Shown in pieces: positions 8,759 to 16,914 of a DNA stretch of 64,000 nucleotides. A model generated the notes under the pieces. It made no database searches. It was not told the DNA's origin and saw nothing but the letters and a program-made list of their open reading frames with translations. Position 1 is the first letter of the stretch; each line of letters begins with the position of its first letter. The DNA is taken from the NCBI RefSeq assembly GCF_900142955.1, contig NZ_FRCP01000005.1, positions 434,001 to 498,000 of the forward strand, written 5' to 3'. This stretch comes from Anaerosporobacter mobilis DSM 15930 (lineage in GTDB: Bacteria; Bacillota; Clostridia; Lachnospirales; Lachnospiraceae). The translations under genes were made by a program, and so were the position numbers.

Positions 8759-9292
8759 CTACGATTCCCGCTTTAATAGATCTTCACACCAAGTTATATA
8801 TAATCTCTGTTGTCCGATACCTAGGTTTAAGACATCAACTATCTGTCTATGATTCTCATGCAATTCAATACAACTCGTTAACTGTGCATGGTATAGTTCA
8901 AAAAACTCCAGTTGCATCTTCGCCTGATCCATAAATATCTCAATATGCTTACGCATTGTAGCCCAATCCTTTTTTTGTGACACATATAATTTCAATAAGA
9001 ATTCACTTCGTGTTGTATCTTTTTCATTTTCTTCTAATAGCCATGTATAAATCTCTTCTCTTCCTTTGTCTGTAATATGATAGCGGACTTTTTCTCTCTT
9101 CGTACCACTCTCTTCCTGCTTTTCTTCAATCATACCCTCTACAAGTAACGACTTCAGTTCTGGATAGATCTGACCATAACTTTCTTGCCAAAAGAAGCGC
9201 ATTCTTTTATCAATAATCTGTTTCAATTCATAGCCACTTAAATCTTCCTCTTGAAGGAGACCTAATAGAACATATCTTGTTTTCTTCTTCAT
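8759..9292 (-). CDS. PadR-family transcriptional regulator
   Basis: A 177-residue protein. The N-terminal winged helix (YVLLGLLQEEDLSGYELKQI then FFWQESYGQIYPELKSL and KREKVRYHITDKGREEI) is the standard PadR DNA-binding domain. The C-terminal half (residues 95-177) is helical and resembles the Vir_act_alpha_C dimerisation domain, which places it in the larger PadR subfamily. AAAAGGAG lies a few bases before ATG 9292. A perfect palindrome overlapping the -10 box upstream (9323-9341) is the likely autoregulatory operator. It is probably cotranscribed with the membrane protein downstream. The ligand or inducer is unknown. Confidence 0.9.
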   Translation of the reverse strand: MKKKTRYVLLGLLQEEDLSGYELKQIIDKRMRFFWQESYGQIYPELKSLLVEGMIEEKQEESGTKREKVRYHITDKGREEIYTWLLEENEKDTTRSEFLLKLYVSQKKDWATMRKHIEIFMDQAKMQLEFFELYHAQLTSCIELHENHRQIVDVLNLGIGQQRLYITWCEDLLKRES

Positions 9293-9319
9293 TGCTTCTC
9301 CTTTTAATTATGAATTCAC

Positions 9320-9341
9320 ATTATATATCTTTTAGATATAT
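9320..9341 (-). promoter_or_regulatory. padR promoter -10 box with palindromic operator
   Basis: On the minus strand TATAAT occupies 9325-9320. A perfect inverted repeat, ATATATCT-TTT-AGATATAT, spans 9323-9341 and overlaps it, about 30 bases before the padR ATG. A matching half-site, TTTAGATATAT, recurs at 9416-9426 on the side of the divergent CarD-like gene. This is the expected arrangement for PadR autorepression and possible control of the divergent gene. Confidence 0.55.
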
Positions 9342-9532
9342 TTTTAATTGAGTCTAACACAATTAACATACGAAATCAATGCCAAAATAAAAATATTTCA
9401 GAAAAAGTCATACCATTTAGATATATCAATGGCTTTTTCTATAAATTTGTGCTATACTAGTATTGTAACTGCTATTCAAGTATCTTTTTTGATACCAAAA
9501 TAGCTTGTTAATTAAGGAAGCATGGTGAGCAA

Positions 9533-10021
9533 ATGTATCAAGTAAATGATGTAATTGTATACGGAAATAATGAAGTATGTAAAATTGAGACTATTGATAT
9601 TCCCGATTTTATTGAAACGACTGAAAAATACTATTATCTTAGACCTTTAAGTAATCCAGCATCAATTCTATATGTTAAGACTACGAATACGCAAAAACCA
9701 ATGCGTAATATTCTATCAAAAGAAAATGCGGAAGACCTTTTAAGTGAACTACCTACTATAGAAGCTTTATATAATCAGAATGATAAAGTTCGCGAAAAAG
9801 AATTTCGTGATATTATTAGATCTTGTGATTGCAAGCAATTACTACAAATGCTAAAAGGAATACTCCTTGAAAAGAAACAGAAAGAAACCACAGGAAAGAA
9901 ACTAAGTCTCAATGATGAACAAAATTTTCATAAAGTTGAAAGTTGCTTAGCTAATGAATTTTCTGAAATCTTTCATATATCAGTTGAACAAGCGAAGAAA
10001 CAAATTAAGCTTGCAATGTAA
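9533..10021 (+). CDS. CarD/CdnL-TRCF-domain transcription factor
   Basis: A 162-residue protein. Residues 1-60 form the CarD_CdnL_TRCF RNA-polymerase-interacting domain: MYQVNDVIVYGNNEVCKIE is the usual start (FxxGDxVVY..GVGxI) and YYYLRPL is the conserved strand. The rest is a helical domain as in CdnL. Proteins of this family bind the RNA polymerase beta subunit and stabilise open complexes. ATG 9533 follows a purine-rich AAGGAAGC; TATACT at about 9451 may be the -10 box. It is divergent from padR and ends directly before a strong hairpin terminator. Confidence 0.85.
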   Translation: MYQVNDVIVYGNNEVCKIETIDIPDFIETTEKYYYLRPLSNPASILYVKTTNTQKPMRNILSKENAEDLLSELPTIEALYNQNDKVREKEFRDIIRSCDCKQLLQMLKGILLEKKQKETTGKKLSLNDEQNFHKVESCLANEFSEIFHISVEQAKKQIKLAM

Positions 10022-10052
10022 AAAAAGGTCGCCTAAATGGCGACCATTTTTA
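10022..10052. terminator. Rho-independent terminator, bidirectional
   Basis: Stem GGTCGCC (10027-10033) and GGCGACC (10039-10045) with a five-base loop, flanked by A-run and T-run. It directly follows the CarD-like gene and can also stop transcription from the left-facing gene that ends nearby at 10091. Confidence 0.9.
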
Positions 10053-10090
10053 CATATTCACAACAGTACTGAAATTAAATACTATTAAAT

Positions 10091-10984
10091 TTACAATTCT
10101 AAGAGATACTTTCGTACTCCACTTAGCATAATTCCCTTTGTCAACTCTTCTATATCAACCTTATCTATAATCGGTAGCTGCTTTCTTAATTCTTCAAGAT
10201 GATACCCTTCTTTTAATACTATGAAATTTCCAATGCGCAGTTTTAAAGCTTTTTGAGGGCAATTGTAAAGACACCGCAAACAAAGGTGACATGTATTTTC
10301 AAAATGTGGCCTATTACTTTCCATCGTAATATTATCTGCTGGACAACTTCTACTGCATTTGCCACAACCATTGCAAGTGCTATCCACTTTAATATATCTT
10401 CCCAATAATCTAGCTGCTGGTTTTTCAATCTCACCCATTCTAGAAAAACATCTATTAAATAGATTGGGTTTGGATCTTAATCTAACACCAAAAGACACAT
10501 CACGAATAATTTCTTTAACTTTACTTGGTAACACATCTAACAACATAAGCGATATAGGATCTGGAATAGCCACCACCCAATTTGATGGCATAACTATCAT
10601 CTTCTCATATGTAACTTCATAACCTCGTCTCTCTAACTTTCTGATAGTGCTAATTCTACAAGCTTTATTAGGGAAGACCTCACCACCTCCTGAAACCGAT
10701 ATGGCAGTGGTCTGAATCTTATCTACCAACTCCAAATTATCAATCCATCTATATACAGAATCAGGTGCATTAAATGCGTGAACTGGAAAAAGTATAATAA
10801 GTCGGTCAAAGGTTAACTCTTTTATATGTACACCAGTTGTTATAACTTCAAGCTCCGTCAAATGCCCTTGTTCTTTTAATGTATCTGCCATACATTCTGC
10901 AACAATTTTTGTTCCCCCAGTTCCTGTATAATAGGCGATTCGATACGTAAATTTTTCTTGTTCCAAAGTCAATTTTCCCCACAA
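10091..10984 (-). CDS. EFR1-type flavodoxin-ferredoxin fusion protein
   Basis: A 297-residue cytoplasmic redox protein. The first about 160 residues are a flavodoxin fold: YYTGTGGTKIVAE is the FMN phosphate loop and SVSGGGEV a second flavin loop. The C-terminal part carries two 4Fe-4S motifs: CNGCGKCSRSCP and CHLCLRCLYNCP, each CX2CX2CX3CP. This is the architecture of EFR1-type ferrodoxins in clostridia, presumed electron carriers. The start codon is uncertain: TTG 10984 gives the longest product, but a TTG four codons in has a GGGG-rich site upstream. It is flanked by terminators and appears monocistronic. Confidence 0.85.
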   Translation of the reverse strand: MWGKLTLEQEKFTYRIAYYTGTGGTKIVAECMADTLKEQGHLTELEVITTGVHIKELTFDRLIILFPVHAFNAPDSVYRWIDNLELVDKIQTTAISVSGGGEVFPNKACRISTIRKLERRGYEVTYEKMIVMPSNWVVAIPDPISLMLLDVLPSKVKEIIRDVSFGVRLRSKPNLFNRCFSRMGEIEKPAARLLGRYIKVDSTCNGCGKCSRSCPADNITMESNRPHFENTCHLCLRCLYNCPQKALKLRIGNFIVLKEGYHLEELRKQLPIIDKVDIEELTKGIMLSGVRKYLLEL

Positions 10985-11050
10985 TTTTTAATATATTTTT
11001 CGTTTAATTATATACCAATTACCTTTTTCTGTAAAGCATTCTCTATCAAG

Positions 11051-11128
11051 CAAAAAAGCCGCTCTCACGAGCGACCTTTTCTTCTTACATATTCACAAAC
11101 ACCTGCAAATACTAGGTTTTCATAAAGC
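11051..11128. repeat. Copy 1 of 78-bp repeat matching the tRNA-Thr 3' flank
   Basis: This stretch matches 11761-11838 with four mismatches over 78 bases. It contains the hairpin near 11057-11076 (GAGCGACC arm) with an A-run and a T-run, then ends with CATAAAGC. In the second copy these last bases are the 3' end of the tRNA-Thr gene; here no tRNA follows. Confidence 0.85.
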
Positions 11129-11292
11129 AACTTTTACCCTTATTTTTCATAGAAAAATTCATAGAAGATAATATTCATTTCCAACGAATGATTATTTTTA
11201 ACATATATATTTAAATATTTGAGTTACTAGTAGATTTTTCCTAGAATTATGGTAAAATATGTTTGTATATAAAATTTAAGGGAGGTTTTTGT

Positions 11293-11658
11293 ATGAAAAC
11301 AGCAAGACTAGTTATAGGTATCATTTCAATAGTACTATTTGCATTTGTTTCATTTCAATCATGTGCTGCAGGATTGGGAAATGCAATAGCAGATAACGGA
11401 GAAACTTCTGGATCATCAGGTCTACTTATTGCATTTTGCTTTTTAATTGCAGGTATTGTAGGTATCGCTACTAGAAATAAGAAAAAGGGTGGAGCAATTA
11501 CTGCCGGTTGCTTTTATGCTCTTGGTGGAGTTGTAGGAATTGCAACTAGTAGCTCATTATATGGTGATTTAAAAGTATGGGCAGTATTAAGTTTAATATT
11601 TGCAGTAGTATTTATTTTAGGTGGGGTTAAGCAAAAAGACGATGAATTATCTCAATAA
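11293..11658 (+). CDS. Small predicted membrane protein
   Basis: A 121-residue protein. ATG 11293 is chosen because GGGAGG lies seven bases upstream; an upstream in-frame ATG at 11263 has no such site. It has four hydrophobic segments: ARLVIGIISIVLFAFVSFQS, GLLIAFCFLIAGIVGIATR, AITAGCFYALGGVVGIA and VWAVLSLIFAVVFILGG, separated by a short Ser/Gly loop and a basic NKKKGG turn. The glycine-rich helices resemble small DUF-type membrane proteins common in Firmicutes; no function is assigned. The gene sits between the two copies of the 78-bp repeat. Confidence 0.7.
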   Translation: MKTARLVIGIISIVLFAFVSFQSCAAGLGNAIADNGETSGSSGLLIAFCFLIAGIVGIATRNKKKGGAITAGCFYALGGVVGIATSSSLYGDLKVWAVLSLIFAVVFILGGVKQKDDELSQ

Positions 11659-11760
11659 CCAATACTGTATTTTACATTTATTGTTATTCATTATGAACTA
11701 AGTATGAAGCTTACTAGATAATAATTTATTCTTATAGCAAACATTTAGTAGACAAAGCAA

Positions 11761-11838
11761 CAAAAAGGTCGCTCTCACGAGCGACCTTTTCTTCTTCCAT
11801 ATTCACAAACACTTGCAAATACTAGGTTTTCATAAAGC
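11761..11838. repeat. Copy 2 of 78-bp repeat, overlapping the tRNA-Thr 3' end
   Basis: Near-identical to 11051-11128. It contains the perfect hairpin GGTCGCTC-TCAC-GAGCGACC at 11767-11786 with A-run and T-run, so it can terminate in both directions, including the tRNA-Thr transcript. Its right end overlaps the last three bases of the tRNA gene. Confidence 0.85.
11762..11790. terminator. Bidirectional terminator behind tRNA-Thr
   Basis: Eight-base perfect stem with a TCAC loop (11767-11786), an A-run on the left and a T-run on the right. It follows the tRNA-Thr on the minus strand by about 50 bases and the membrane-protein gene on the plus strand by about 105 bases. Confidence 0.85.
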
Positions 11839-11908
11839 TGAAAAAGGGACTTGAACCCTCGACCCCTTCATTACGAGTGAAGTGCTCTACCAACTGAGCT
11901 ATTCCAGC
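11836..11908 (-). tRNA. tRNA-Thr (CGT anticodon)
   Basis: Read on the minus strand, GCTGGAA (11908-11902) pairs with TTTCAGC to form the acceptor stem. The D-arm is AGCTCAGTTGGTAGAGC, the anticodon stem CTTCA/TGAAG encloses a CTCGTAA loop with anticodon CGT, and the T-arm loop is GGTTCAAGTCC. The length is 73 bases and the discriminator is T. CCA is not encoded. It reads ACG threonine codons. Confidence 0.95.
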
Positions 11909-11982
11909 AACATATGAATATAATAATACTTTCCCTTCATATTTTCAAGTATTTTTTCTATTTTTTCTAAAAACTCAAAAAA

Positions 11983-12990
11983 TTAAAAAGATTCCCTACA
12001 AATGTATTCCATCGGAAATGTAAATATTCTTTCTCTCTTGACTAATGCAGTTTTATCGATAATTAAATCTACAGCCTTACGCGCCAAATTCTCATAATCA
12101 TGTCCAATTGTTGTTATGGAGGGATATACAACACTAGATAAATTAATGTTATCAAACCCAACAATCTTGATATCCTCTGGCACCGATAGTTTATGCATGT
12201 GGCACGCATTCAGTATTCCGACTGCTATGATATCGTTAATACCAATAACTACTTCCGGTCTCACTGGTAGGCTTAATAATTGCTTCATTGCCTTCATACC
12301 ATATTCTACTGAGAACTCACCATCAATTAGATACTCTTCACGCTCATTAAAGATTCCTTTACGTACAGCTTCTTGGTATAAACTAACTTTTAATTCAGTC
12401 GGCATTACGCCGCGCTTTCCTGCTAATAAGGCAACATCTCTATAACCTTCTTTAGCAATTTGATCAAGTAACATCAAAAAGCCTTGTTCTTCATCGCTTT
12501 GTACGCAGAAGCAATTAATATCTTGCATGCTCCAATTAATCATCACAATGGGTAAACGATCCTCATATTTCTTAAGTAATTGGTGTAACTGCATTGTTTC
12601 GACACTTTCACCACCCATGTAGATAATCCCAGTAACTTGTCTCTCAACTAATGTTTGAAGATACATAGCATAGTTATCAGAATCCCCCCTAGTATTACAT
12701 ATCATCATGGTGTATCCATTCATAAGCGCATACTTCTCTGCTTCTAATAAAACAGTAGAATAATACGGGTTTGTAATATCCGGTAGTATACACCCAATAA
12801 GCTTTGTTTCATTCTTGAACAAACTTCTAGCTACTTCATTTGGTTTGAAGTCATACTTGTCAATAATACTTTGAATCTTATACCTCGTGTTTTCCGCAAC
12901 CTTGTCATTGTTATTAAGAACACGTGATACGGTAGCAACTGATACTCCCGCCTCAGCTGCAATATCATATACTGTTAAATTTCTACGCAT
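11983..12990 (-). CDS. LacI-family transcriptional regulator
   Basis: A 335-residue repressor. The N-terminal helix-turn-helix and hinge are typical: VYDIAAEAGVSVATVSRVLN then KPNEVARSL. Residues about 60-335 are a periplasmic-binding-protein-like sensor domain (IGCILPDITNPYYSTVL, GINDIIAVG, VGFDNINLSSVVYPSITTI). The effector is probably a sugar or nucleoside, but neither effector nor target can be read from context: the neighbours are a tRNA gene and, after a strong terminator, an unrelated ABC importer operon. It starts at ATG 12990 with only a weak ribosome-binding site. Confidence 0.92.
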   Translation of the reverse strand: MRRNLTVYDIAAEAGVSVATVSRVLNNNDKVAENTRYKIQSIIDKYDFKPNEVARSLFKNETKLIGCILPDITNPYYSTVLLEAEKYALMNGYTMMICNTRGDSDNYAMYLQTLVERQVTGIIYMGGESVETMQLHQLLKKYEDRLPIVMINWSMQDINCFCVQSDEEQGFLMLLDQIAKEGYRDVALLAGKRGVMPTELKVSLYQEAVRKGIFNEREEYLIDGEFSVEYGMKAMKQLLSLPVRPEVVIGINDIIAVGILNACHMHKLSVPEDIKIVGFDNINLSSVVYPSITTIGHDYENLARKAVDLIIDKTALVKRERIFTFPMEYICRESF

Positions 12991-13088
12991 TTTTCACACT
13001 CTCGAAAACGCAAATATCCCCCTGATAGCTTCCTTACAATATGTAGTATGCTAGATATCCGTTTATCTGCAACCCTTTCTATAATATG

Positions 13089-13130
13089 AAAACTCACCTA
13101 TCCTTATTTTACTAAGAATAGGTGAGTTTT
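13089..13130. terminator. Bidirectional terminator
   Basis: AAAACTCACCTAT (13089-13101) pairs with ATAGGTGAGTTTT (13118-13130), with inner CTTA/TAAG pairs, giving a long stem with T-runs on both strands. It closes the ABC importer operon on the minus strand. Confidence 0.9.
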
Positions 13131-13140
13131 TCAACAAAGA

Positions 13141-13980
13141 TTAACACGATCCACTATATTTTTTCTCAAAATAACCTAATATTTTATATAATAAAGCTGC
13201 TACGATGCAAAGAATTACAATACTCATGATAACGTAGTCTAGTTTGAAAACTTGACTACCATATATAATTAGATATCCAAGGCCAGCCTTAGCAGCTAAG
13301 AATTCTCCAATAATAACTCCGACTAATGACAAACCAATATTTACTTTCATAACACTTATAATTGACGGAATATTACTTGGTATAACAACTCGGAACAAAA
13401 TATCCTTCTTCGTTCCTCCTAGTGTCCGAATTAATTTAATCTTATCCTCTTCCACTTCTTTAAAATCAGTATATAAGGTTATAATACTACCAAATACAGC
13501 TACAGATATTGCAGCAATAATTATTGTCTTCATATTATTACCCAACCAAACAATAAACACTGGAGCTAATGCTGATTTAGGTAAACTATTGAGAATAACG
13601 AGATATGGCTCTAATACTTTGGAAACACTATCATTCCACCAAAGTATAATCGCTATTAAGAGACCTAATATGATAACTAATGCAAAACTAATAAATGTTT
13701 CCAACAAAGTTATTCCTATATGCCGAAATAAACTTCCATCTGCCCCCATCGTATAGATACATTTGATAATACGACTAGGGCTACTGAATACAAATGGGTC
13801 TATAATACCGACCCTGGTAGCTGACTCCCACACACCAAGGAATATAACTAGTATTAAGATTTGGGCCAAACGAACTCGTTTCATTTTCGTAATATATGCT
13901 GACACATATGCACGCTGTGCAGAGGATACCATATCGGAGCTTTTTTTGTAACTACGCTCTAAGCTTCGTAATGTCCTCAT
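13141..13980 (-). CDS. ABC importer permease (SsuC/TauC/ThiX type)
   Basis: A 279-residue integral membrane protein with about six helices and a cytoplasmic basic N-terminus. The EAA-type coupling loop is visible around residues 175-205 (IKLIRTLGGTKKDILFRVVIPSNIP), as is the family motif PSRIIKCI near residue 70. Such permeases take up nitrate, sulfonate, taurine or pyrimidine-type compounds; the substrate cannot be told from the permease. AAGGAG lies ten bases before ATG 13980, inside the end of the ATPase gene, and the two genes overlap by 29 bases, so they are translationally coupled. No substrate-binding protein gene is next to it. Confidence 0.88.
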   Translation of the reverse strand: MRTLRSLERSYKKSSDMVSSAQRAYVSAYITKMKRVRLAQILILVIFLGVWESATRVGIIDPFVFSSPSRIIKCIYTMGADGSLFRHIGITLLETFISFALVIILGLLIAIILWWNDSVSKVLEPYLVILNSLPKSALAPVFIVWLGNNMKTIIIAAISVAVFGSIITLYTDFKEVEEDKIKLIRTLGGTKKDILFRVVIPSNIPSIISVMKVNIGLSLVGVIIGEFLAAKAGLGYLIIYGSQVFKLDYVIMSIVILCIVAALLYKILGYFEKKYSGSC

Positions 13981-14743
13981 GCTGATTCAACTCCTTCCAT
14001 ATTAAGTTGAAGTAGTCTTTAAACTGAGGTGCACTTCTTGCCGCAAAAGGTGTTCTCTCCCCTTCCACAGTTAACTTAACATCTATAATTGTTTTCACCG
14101 TAGCTGGTCTATCTGTTAAGACAATAATTCGATCAGCCATACTTACTGCTTCTGCTATGTCGTGTGTAATCAATACTGCTGTTTTCTTTTCTTTACGGAT
14201 AATACCCCAGATATCGTCGGAAACTTCAAGACGTGTTTGGTAATCCAGTGCCGAGAATGGTTCATCAAGTAATAAGATATCTGGTTCCAATAATAAGGTA
14301 CGGATTAATGCAGCACGTTGTCTCATTCCTCCTGATAATTGCGATGGTTTTGAGTCGCGAAAAGTGATTAATCCATACGTATCTAACATCTTATTAATAA
14401 TTACATAGCTTTCTTCTGTTAACTTATGCTGAATCTCAAGACCTAGAGTTAGGTTTTTTAAAGTGGATCTCCACTCAAGTAAATGATCTTTTTGCAGCAT
14501 ATATCCAATGTTCTTTCCTGAAGTCTTGGCTTCTTTTCCATTTATATAGATATTTCCACTACTCGGAGTAATAAGTCCAGCAATTAGCGATAGCATTGTT
14601 GATTTTCCACAACCACTTGGTCCAACAATCGCTACAAATTCACCCTCAGAAACGGAAAAATTAACATCCGTTAATGCTGTTGTCTCACCCGACAGTGTGT
14701 GGTAAGAATAACTTAAGTTCTCTATTTTTAGTAGTTCCCTCAT
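13952..14743 (-). CDS. ABC importer ATPase (SsuB/TauB type)
   Basis: A 263-residue nucleotide-binding subunit. Walker A is GPSGCGKSTML, the signature is LSGGMRQRAALIR, Walker B is ILLLDEPFSALD, and the H-loop is ITHDIAEAV. The LSGGMRQR form is typical of the nitrate/sulfonate/taurine importer class, matching the permease encoded downstream. ATG 14743 is chosen because AGGAGG lies six bases before it. The C-terminal extension overlaps the permease start. The usual third gene, the substrate-binding lipoprotein, is absent; the gene upstream encodes a different kind of lipoprotein. Confidence 0.92.
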   Translation of the reverse strand: MRELLKIENLSYSYHTLSGETTALTDVNFSVSEGEFVAIVGPSGCGKSTMLSLIAGLITPSSGNIYINGKEAKTSGKNIGYMLQKDHLLEWRSTLKNLTLGLEIQHKLTEESYVIINKMLDTYGLITFRDSKPSQLSGGMRQRAALIRTLLLEPDILLLDEPFSALDYQTRLEVSDDIWGIIRKEKKTAVLITHDIAEAVSMADRIIVLTDRPATVKTIIDVKLTVEGERTPFAARSAPQFKDYFNLIWKELNQHEDITKLRA

Positions 14744-14867
14744 ATTTGACCTCCTGTCTATCAGGTGGATACCTACGTTCATATTGTATTATATGTAGCC
14801 AAATAATTTGGGTTACCTTATTAAGTGGGCAATCTTTCTATCTTTGACATATCGCTTGATTCACTTA

Positions 14868-15584
14868 CTAATTGTTTTCTTTCATTCCTTTCATCTCTTT
14901 TAAAATCGGTGATACATCATATAAATTAACAATTTGATTACCGTATGTACTATACACTGGTGTTGCATTATTCGTATCCACAAGTACATAACTCTTTTCT
15001 AGATATCCGTTGACCATATCAACGAATTCAGATACCTCATCGAAATCTGATTCCTTTGGATTATATATATCAAATTCCATATTCTTTTTTAAAAGATCTT
15101 TCTCTTTACCGTCTTCAGCCAATGAGAATATGCGTATGTTAAAATTTGCAATATCCTGATAGATTGTAGGTTGCCAGATAACCAGATATTCATTCTTTCC
15201 ATCGTTATAGATGTAAATACCATTCCACCCTACGTGAACTGTATCAGCATGCCCCGTCCAAAGCAGTTCACCGGAACTGCCAGAATATACAGTAACAGTT
15301 TTTTCCTCACCAGTCTCAGGGTAATTAATGACATAGGTCAGATCCATAACTATCTTTTCATTTATTCCATCATGAGTAAGATCCGCATACCAAATAATTG
15401 GTTCCTCTAGCTTCACATCAGAATCCATTGAATCCTTCTTTAACACTTCAAGATCTACCAGAAACTGAGAATTATTTCCCGTTTTGCTTACATTAAATGT
15501 TGAAGTATTATTGTTGCAGCCAGTGAGGTAGATAGGCAATATAATTAATACTAAAATAATTGAAATATTCTTTAATCGAACCAT
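14868..15584 (-). CDS. Lipoprotein of unknown function with FG-GAP-like motif
   Basis: A 238-residue protein. The N-terminus is a lipoprotein signal: a positively charged start, a hydrophobic core and the lipobox LTGC, so it is predicted to be anchored outside the membrane. Residues about 65-80 read WYADLTHDGINEKIVMDL, an FG-GAP/VCBS-like calcium-binding pattern, followed by VTVYSGSSGELLWTG, which resembles a beta-propeller blade. It does not look like an ABC substrate-binding protein despite lying upstream of ABC importer genes. ATG 15584 has AAAGGG nearby. It may be monocistronic; 124 bases separate it from the ATPase gene. Confidence 0.65.
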   Translation of the reverse strand: MVRLKNISIILVLIILPIYLTGCNNNTSTFNVSKTGNNSQFLVDLEVLKKDSMDSDVKLEEPIIWYADLTHDGINEKIVMDLTYVINYPETGEEKTVTVYSGSSGELLWTGHADTVHVGWNGIYIYNDGKNEYLVIWQPTIYQDIANFNIRIFSLAEDGKEKDLLKKNMEFDIYNPKESDFDEVSEFVDMVNGYLEKSYVLVDTNNATPVYSTYGNQIVNLYDVSPILKEMKGMKENN

Positions 15585-15699
15585 AAATTCGGACCCTTTC
15601 TTTGTTTAGCATTTATTTACATTTTATACTATAATTTTATTATTTACTACCAGTAATTGCAAGTAATAACTGGTGTTCTGACATATTGTTGGGATAAAA

Positions 15700-15740
15700 A
15701 TAGACCTAAGACAGGACTTGGCTTTCCTATCTAGGTCTAT
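15700..15740. terminator. Long hairpin, likely terminator
   Basis: ATAGACCTA at 15700-15708 pairs with TAGGTCTAT at 15732-15740, with inner pairing of AGACAGGA to the TTTCCTATCT side. An A-run precedes it on the left, which serves as a T-run for minus-strand transcription. It lies between degV (ends 15833) and the lipoprotein gene, both on the minus strand. Confidence 0.7.
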
Positions 15741-15832
15741 TTGTTAATATATTCATAATTTTTTCTATTATGTCAAAGAGTCTAATTCGTTTTACTTCAA
15801 TAATATTGAGAAGTGTAAAAACTACTTTTCAA

Positions 15833-16672
15833 TTAATAACTAACAATAATCCCACCGTCATTAGCATATAACGAACTGATTCCTGAGGTGTCACAGATAA
15901 AGAAATCTTTGAATGGTACACGTTTCATGATTTCATCTTTAACAAAGACTGCTCTCTCATAATTATTGCAATGTGCGATTGCAAGTGTGCGATTTGCGAT
16001 ATTGGTTGCATCTTTCTTGATTAAGTCTGCCATTAATAATAAAGTCTTATTAATACCCCTTGCTTGATCAACTTTCTCAATTGATCCATCTTCCGTGCCT
16101 CGCATTACTGGTTTAATATTAAGTGCACTAGCTAGAATCGCTTTAATATTACTAAGTCGTCCGTTTTTTCTCAATGTTTCTAAGGATTCTAATACAAACT
16201 TTGTACTCATATTATCGCGAAATTCGCTCGTTTCACGAACCACTTCTTCGAAACTCTTGCCTTCTTCTTCTAATTGTTTCGCTTTTAGAGCTATTAAAGT
16301 TTGTCCAACAGAAGCTGATCTGGAATCGAATATTTCAATTTGCTTATCCGGATTTTCTTCAAGATATAAACGTTTTGCTAACATAGCACTATCATAGGAA
16401 CCGCTTAATTTTGAAGATAATGTAACAACGTAAACATGATCTTCAGGGCCATCAAAGGCTTTCATATATGCATCTGGTGAAGGACAAGAAGATTTTGGAC
16501 AATTTGGGCTTTCTGACATTCTTTTTAGAAAATCTTTCTGGTCAAATGATTCATCATCTGTAATTAAATATCCATCTATATCAATACATAAAGGCACTAT
16601 TTGAATATTGCTGTCTTTTTTTAATTCTTCTGTTAAGTCTGTACAACTATCACCAATAATTTTATAACTCAT
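15833..16672 (-). CDS. DegV-family fatty-acid-binding protein
   Basis: A 279-residue protein of the DegV (FakB-like) family, which binds a fatty acid and, with FakA kinase, can deliver acyl phosphate; whether this paralogue does so is not known. Visible family motifs are IIGDSCTDLTEEL at the N-terminus, CPKSSCPSPDAYMKAF near residue 75, VVTLSSKLSGSYDSA near residue 100, FDSRSASVGQT near residue 135 and the C-terminal ISSLYANDGGIIVSY. The start is ATG 16672 with AGGAGG eight bases upstream; a longer in-frame start has no such site. It is probably monocistronic. Confidence 0.9.
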   Translation of the reverse strand: MSYKIIGDSCTDLTEELKKDSNIQIVPLCIDIDGYLITDDESFDQKDFLKRMSESPNCPKSSCPSPDAYMKAFDGPEDHVYVVTLSSKLSGSYDSAMLAKRLYLEENPDKQIEIFDSRSASVGQTLIALKAKQLEEEGKSFEEVVRETSEFRDNMSTKFVLESLETLRKNGRLSNIKAILASALNIKPVMRGTEDGSIEKVDQARGINKTLLLMADLIKKDATNIANRTLAIAHCNNYERAVFVKDEIMKRVPFKDFFICDTSGISSLYANDGGIIVSY

Positions 16673-16833
16673 CGTCGTTCCTCCTAAATACAGTAACCAA
16701 ATACACAACAATCTAAAGTAATATCATACTTTATTATGTAGTTTTAATTACTATATATAATAGCATATATTCTTATATTGGTCAATCAAAACTATATTAT
16801 AATAAGAACATTCTATGTAACTTTTCAGTTAGC

Positions 16834-16889
16834 ATTCTATAATATAGAATACCCCATAAAGTATTATTTTAAACATACCTTACGGGGTA
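16834..16889. terminator. Palindrome and hairpin downstream of htpG
   Basis: ATTCTATAATATAGAAT (16834-16850) is a perfect palindrome. Beside it TACCCCATAAAGTA (16850-16863) pairs with TACCTTACGGGGTA (16876-16889) with G-T wobbles. It lies 25 bases past the htpG stop and is likely its terminator, although the T-run is poor. Confidence 0.6.
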
Positions 16890-16914
16890 CCATATCTTTT
16901 ATATTCGGGCTAAA

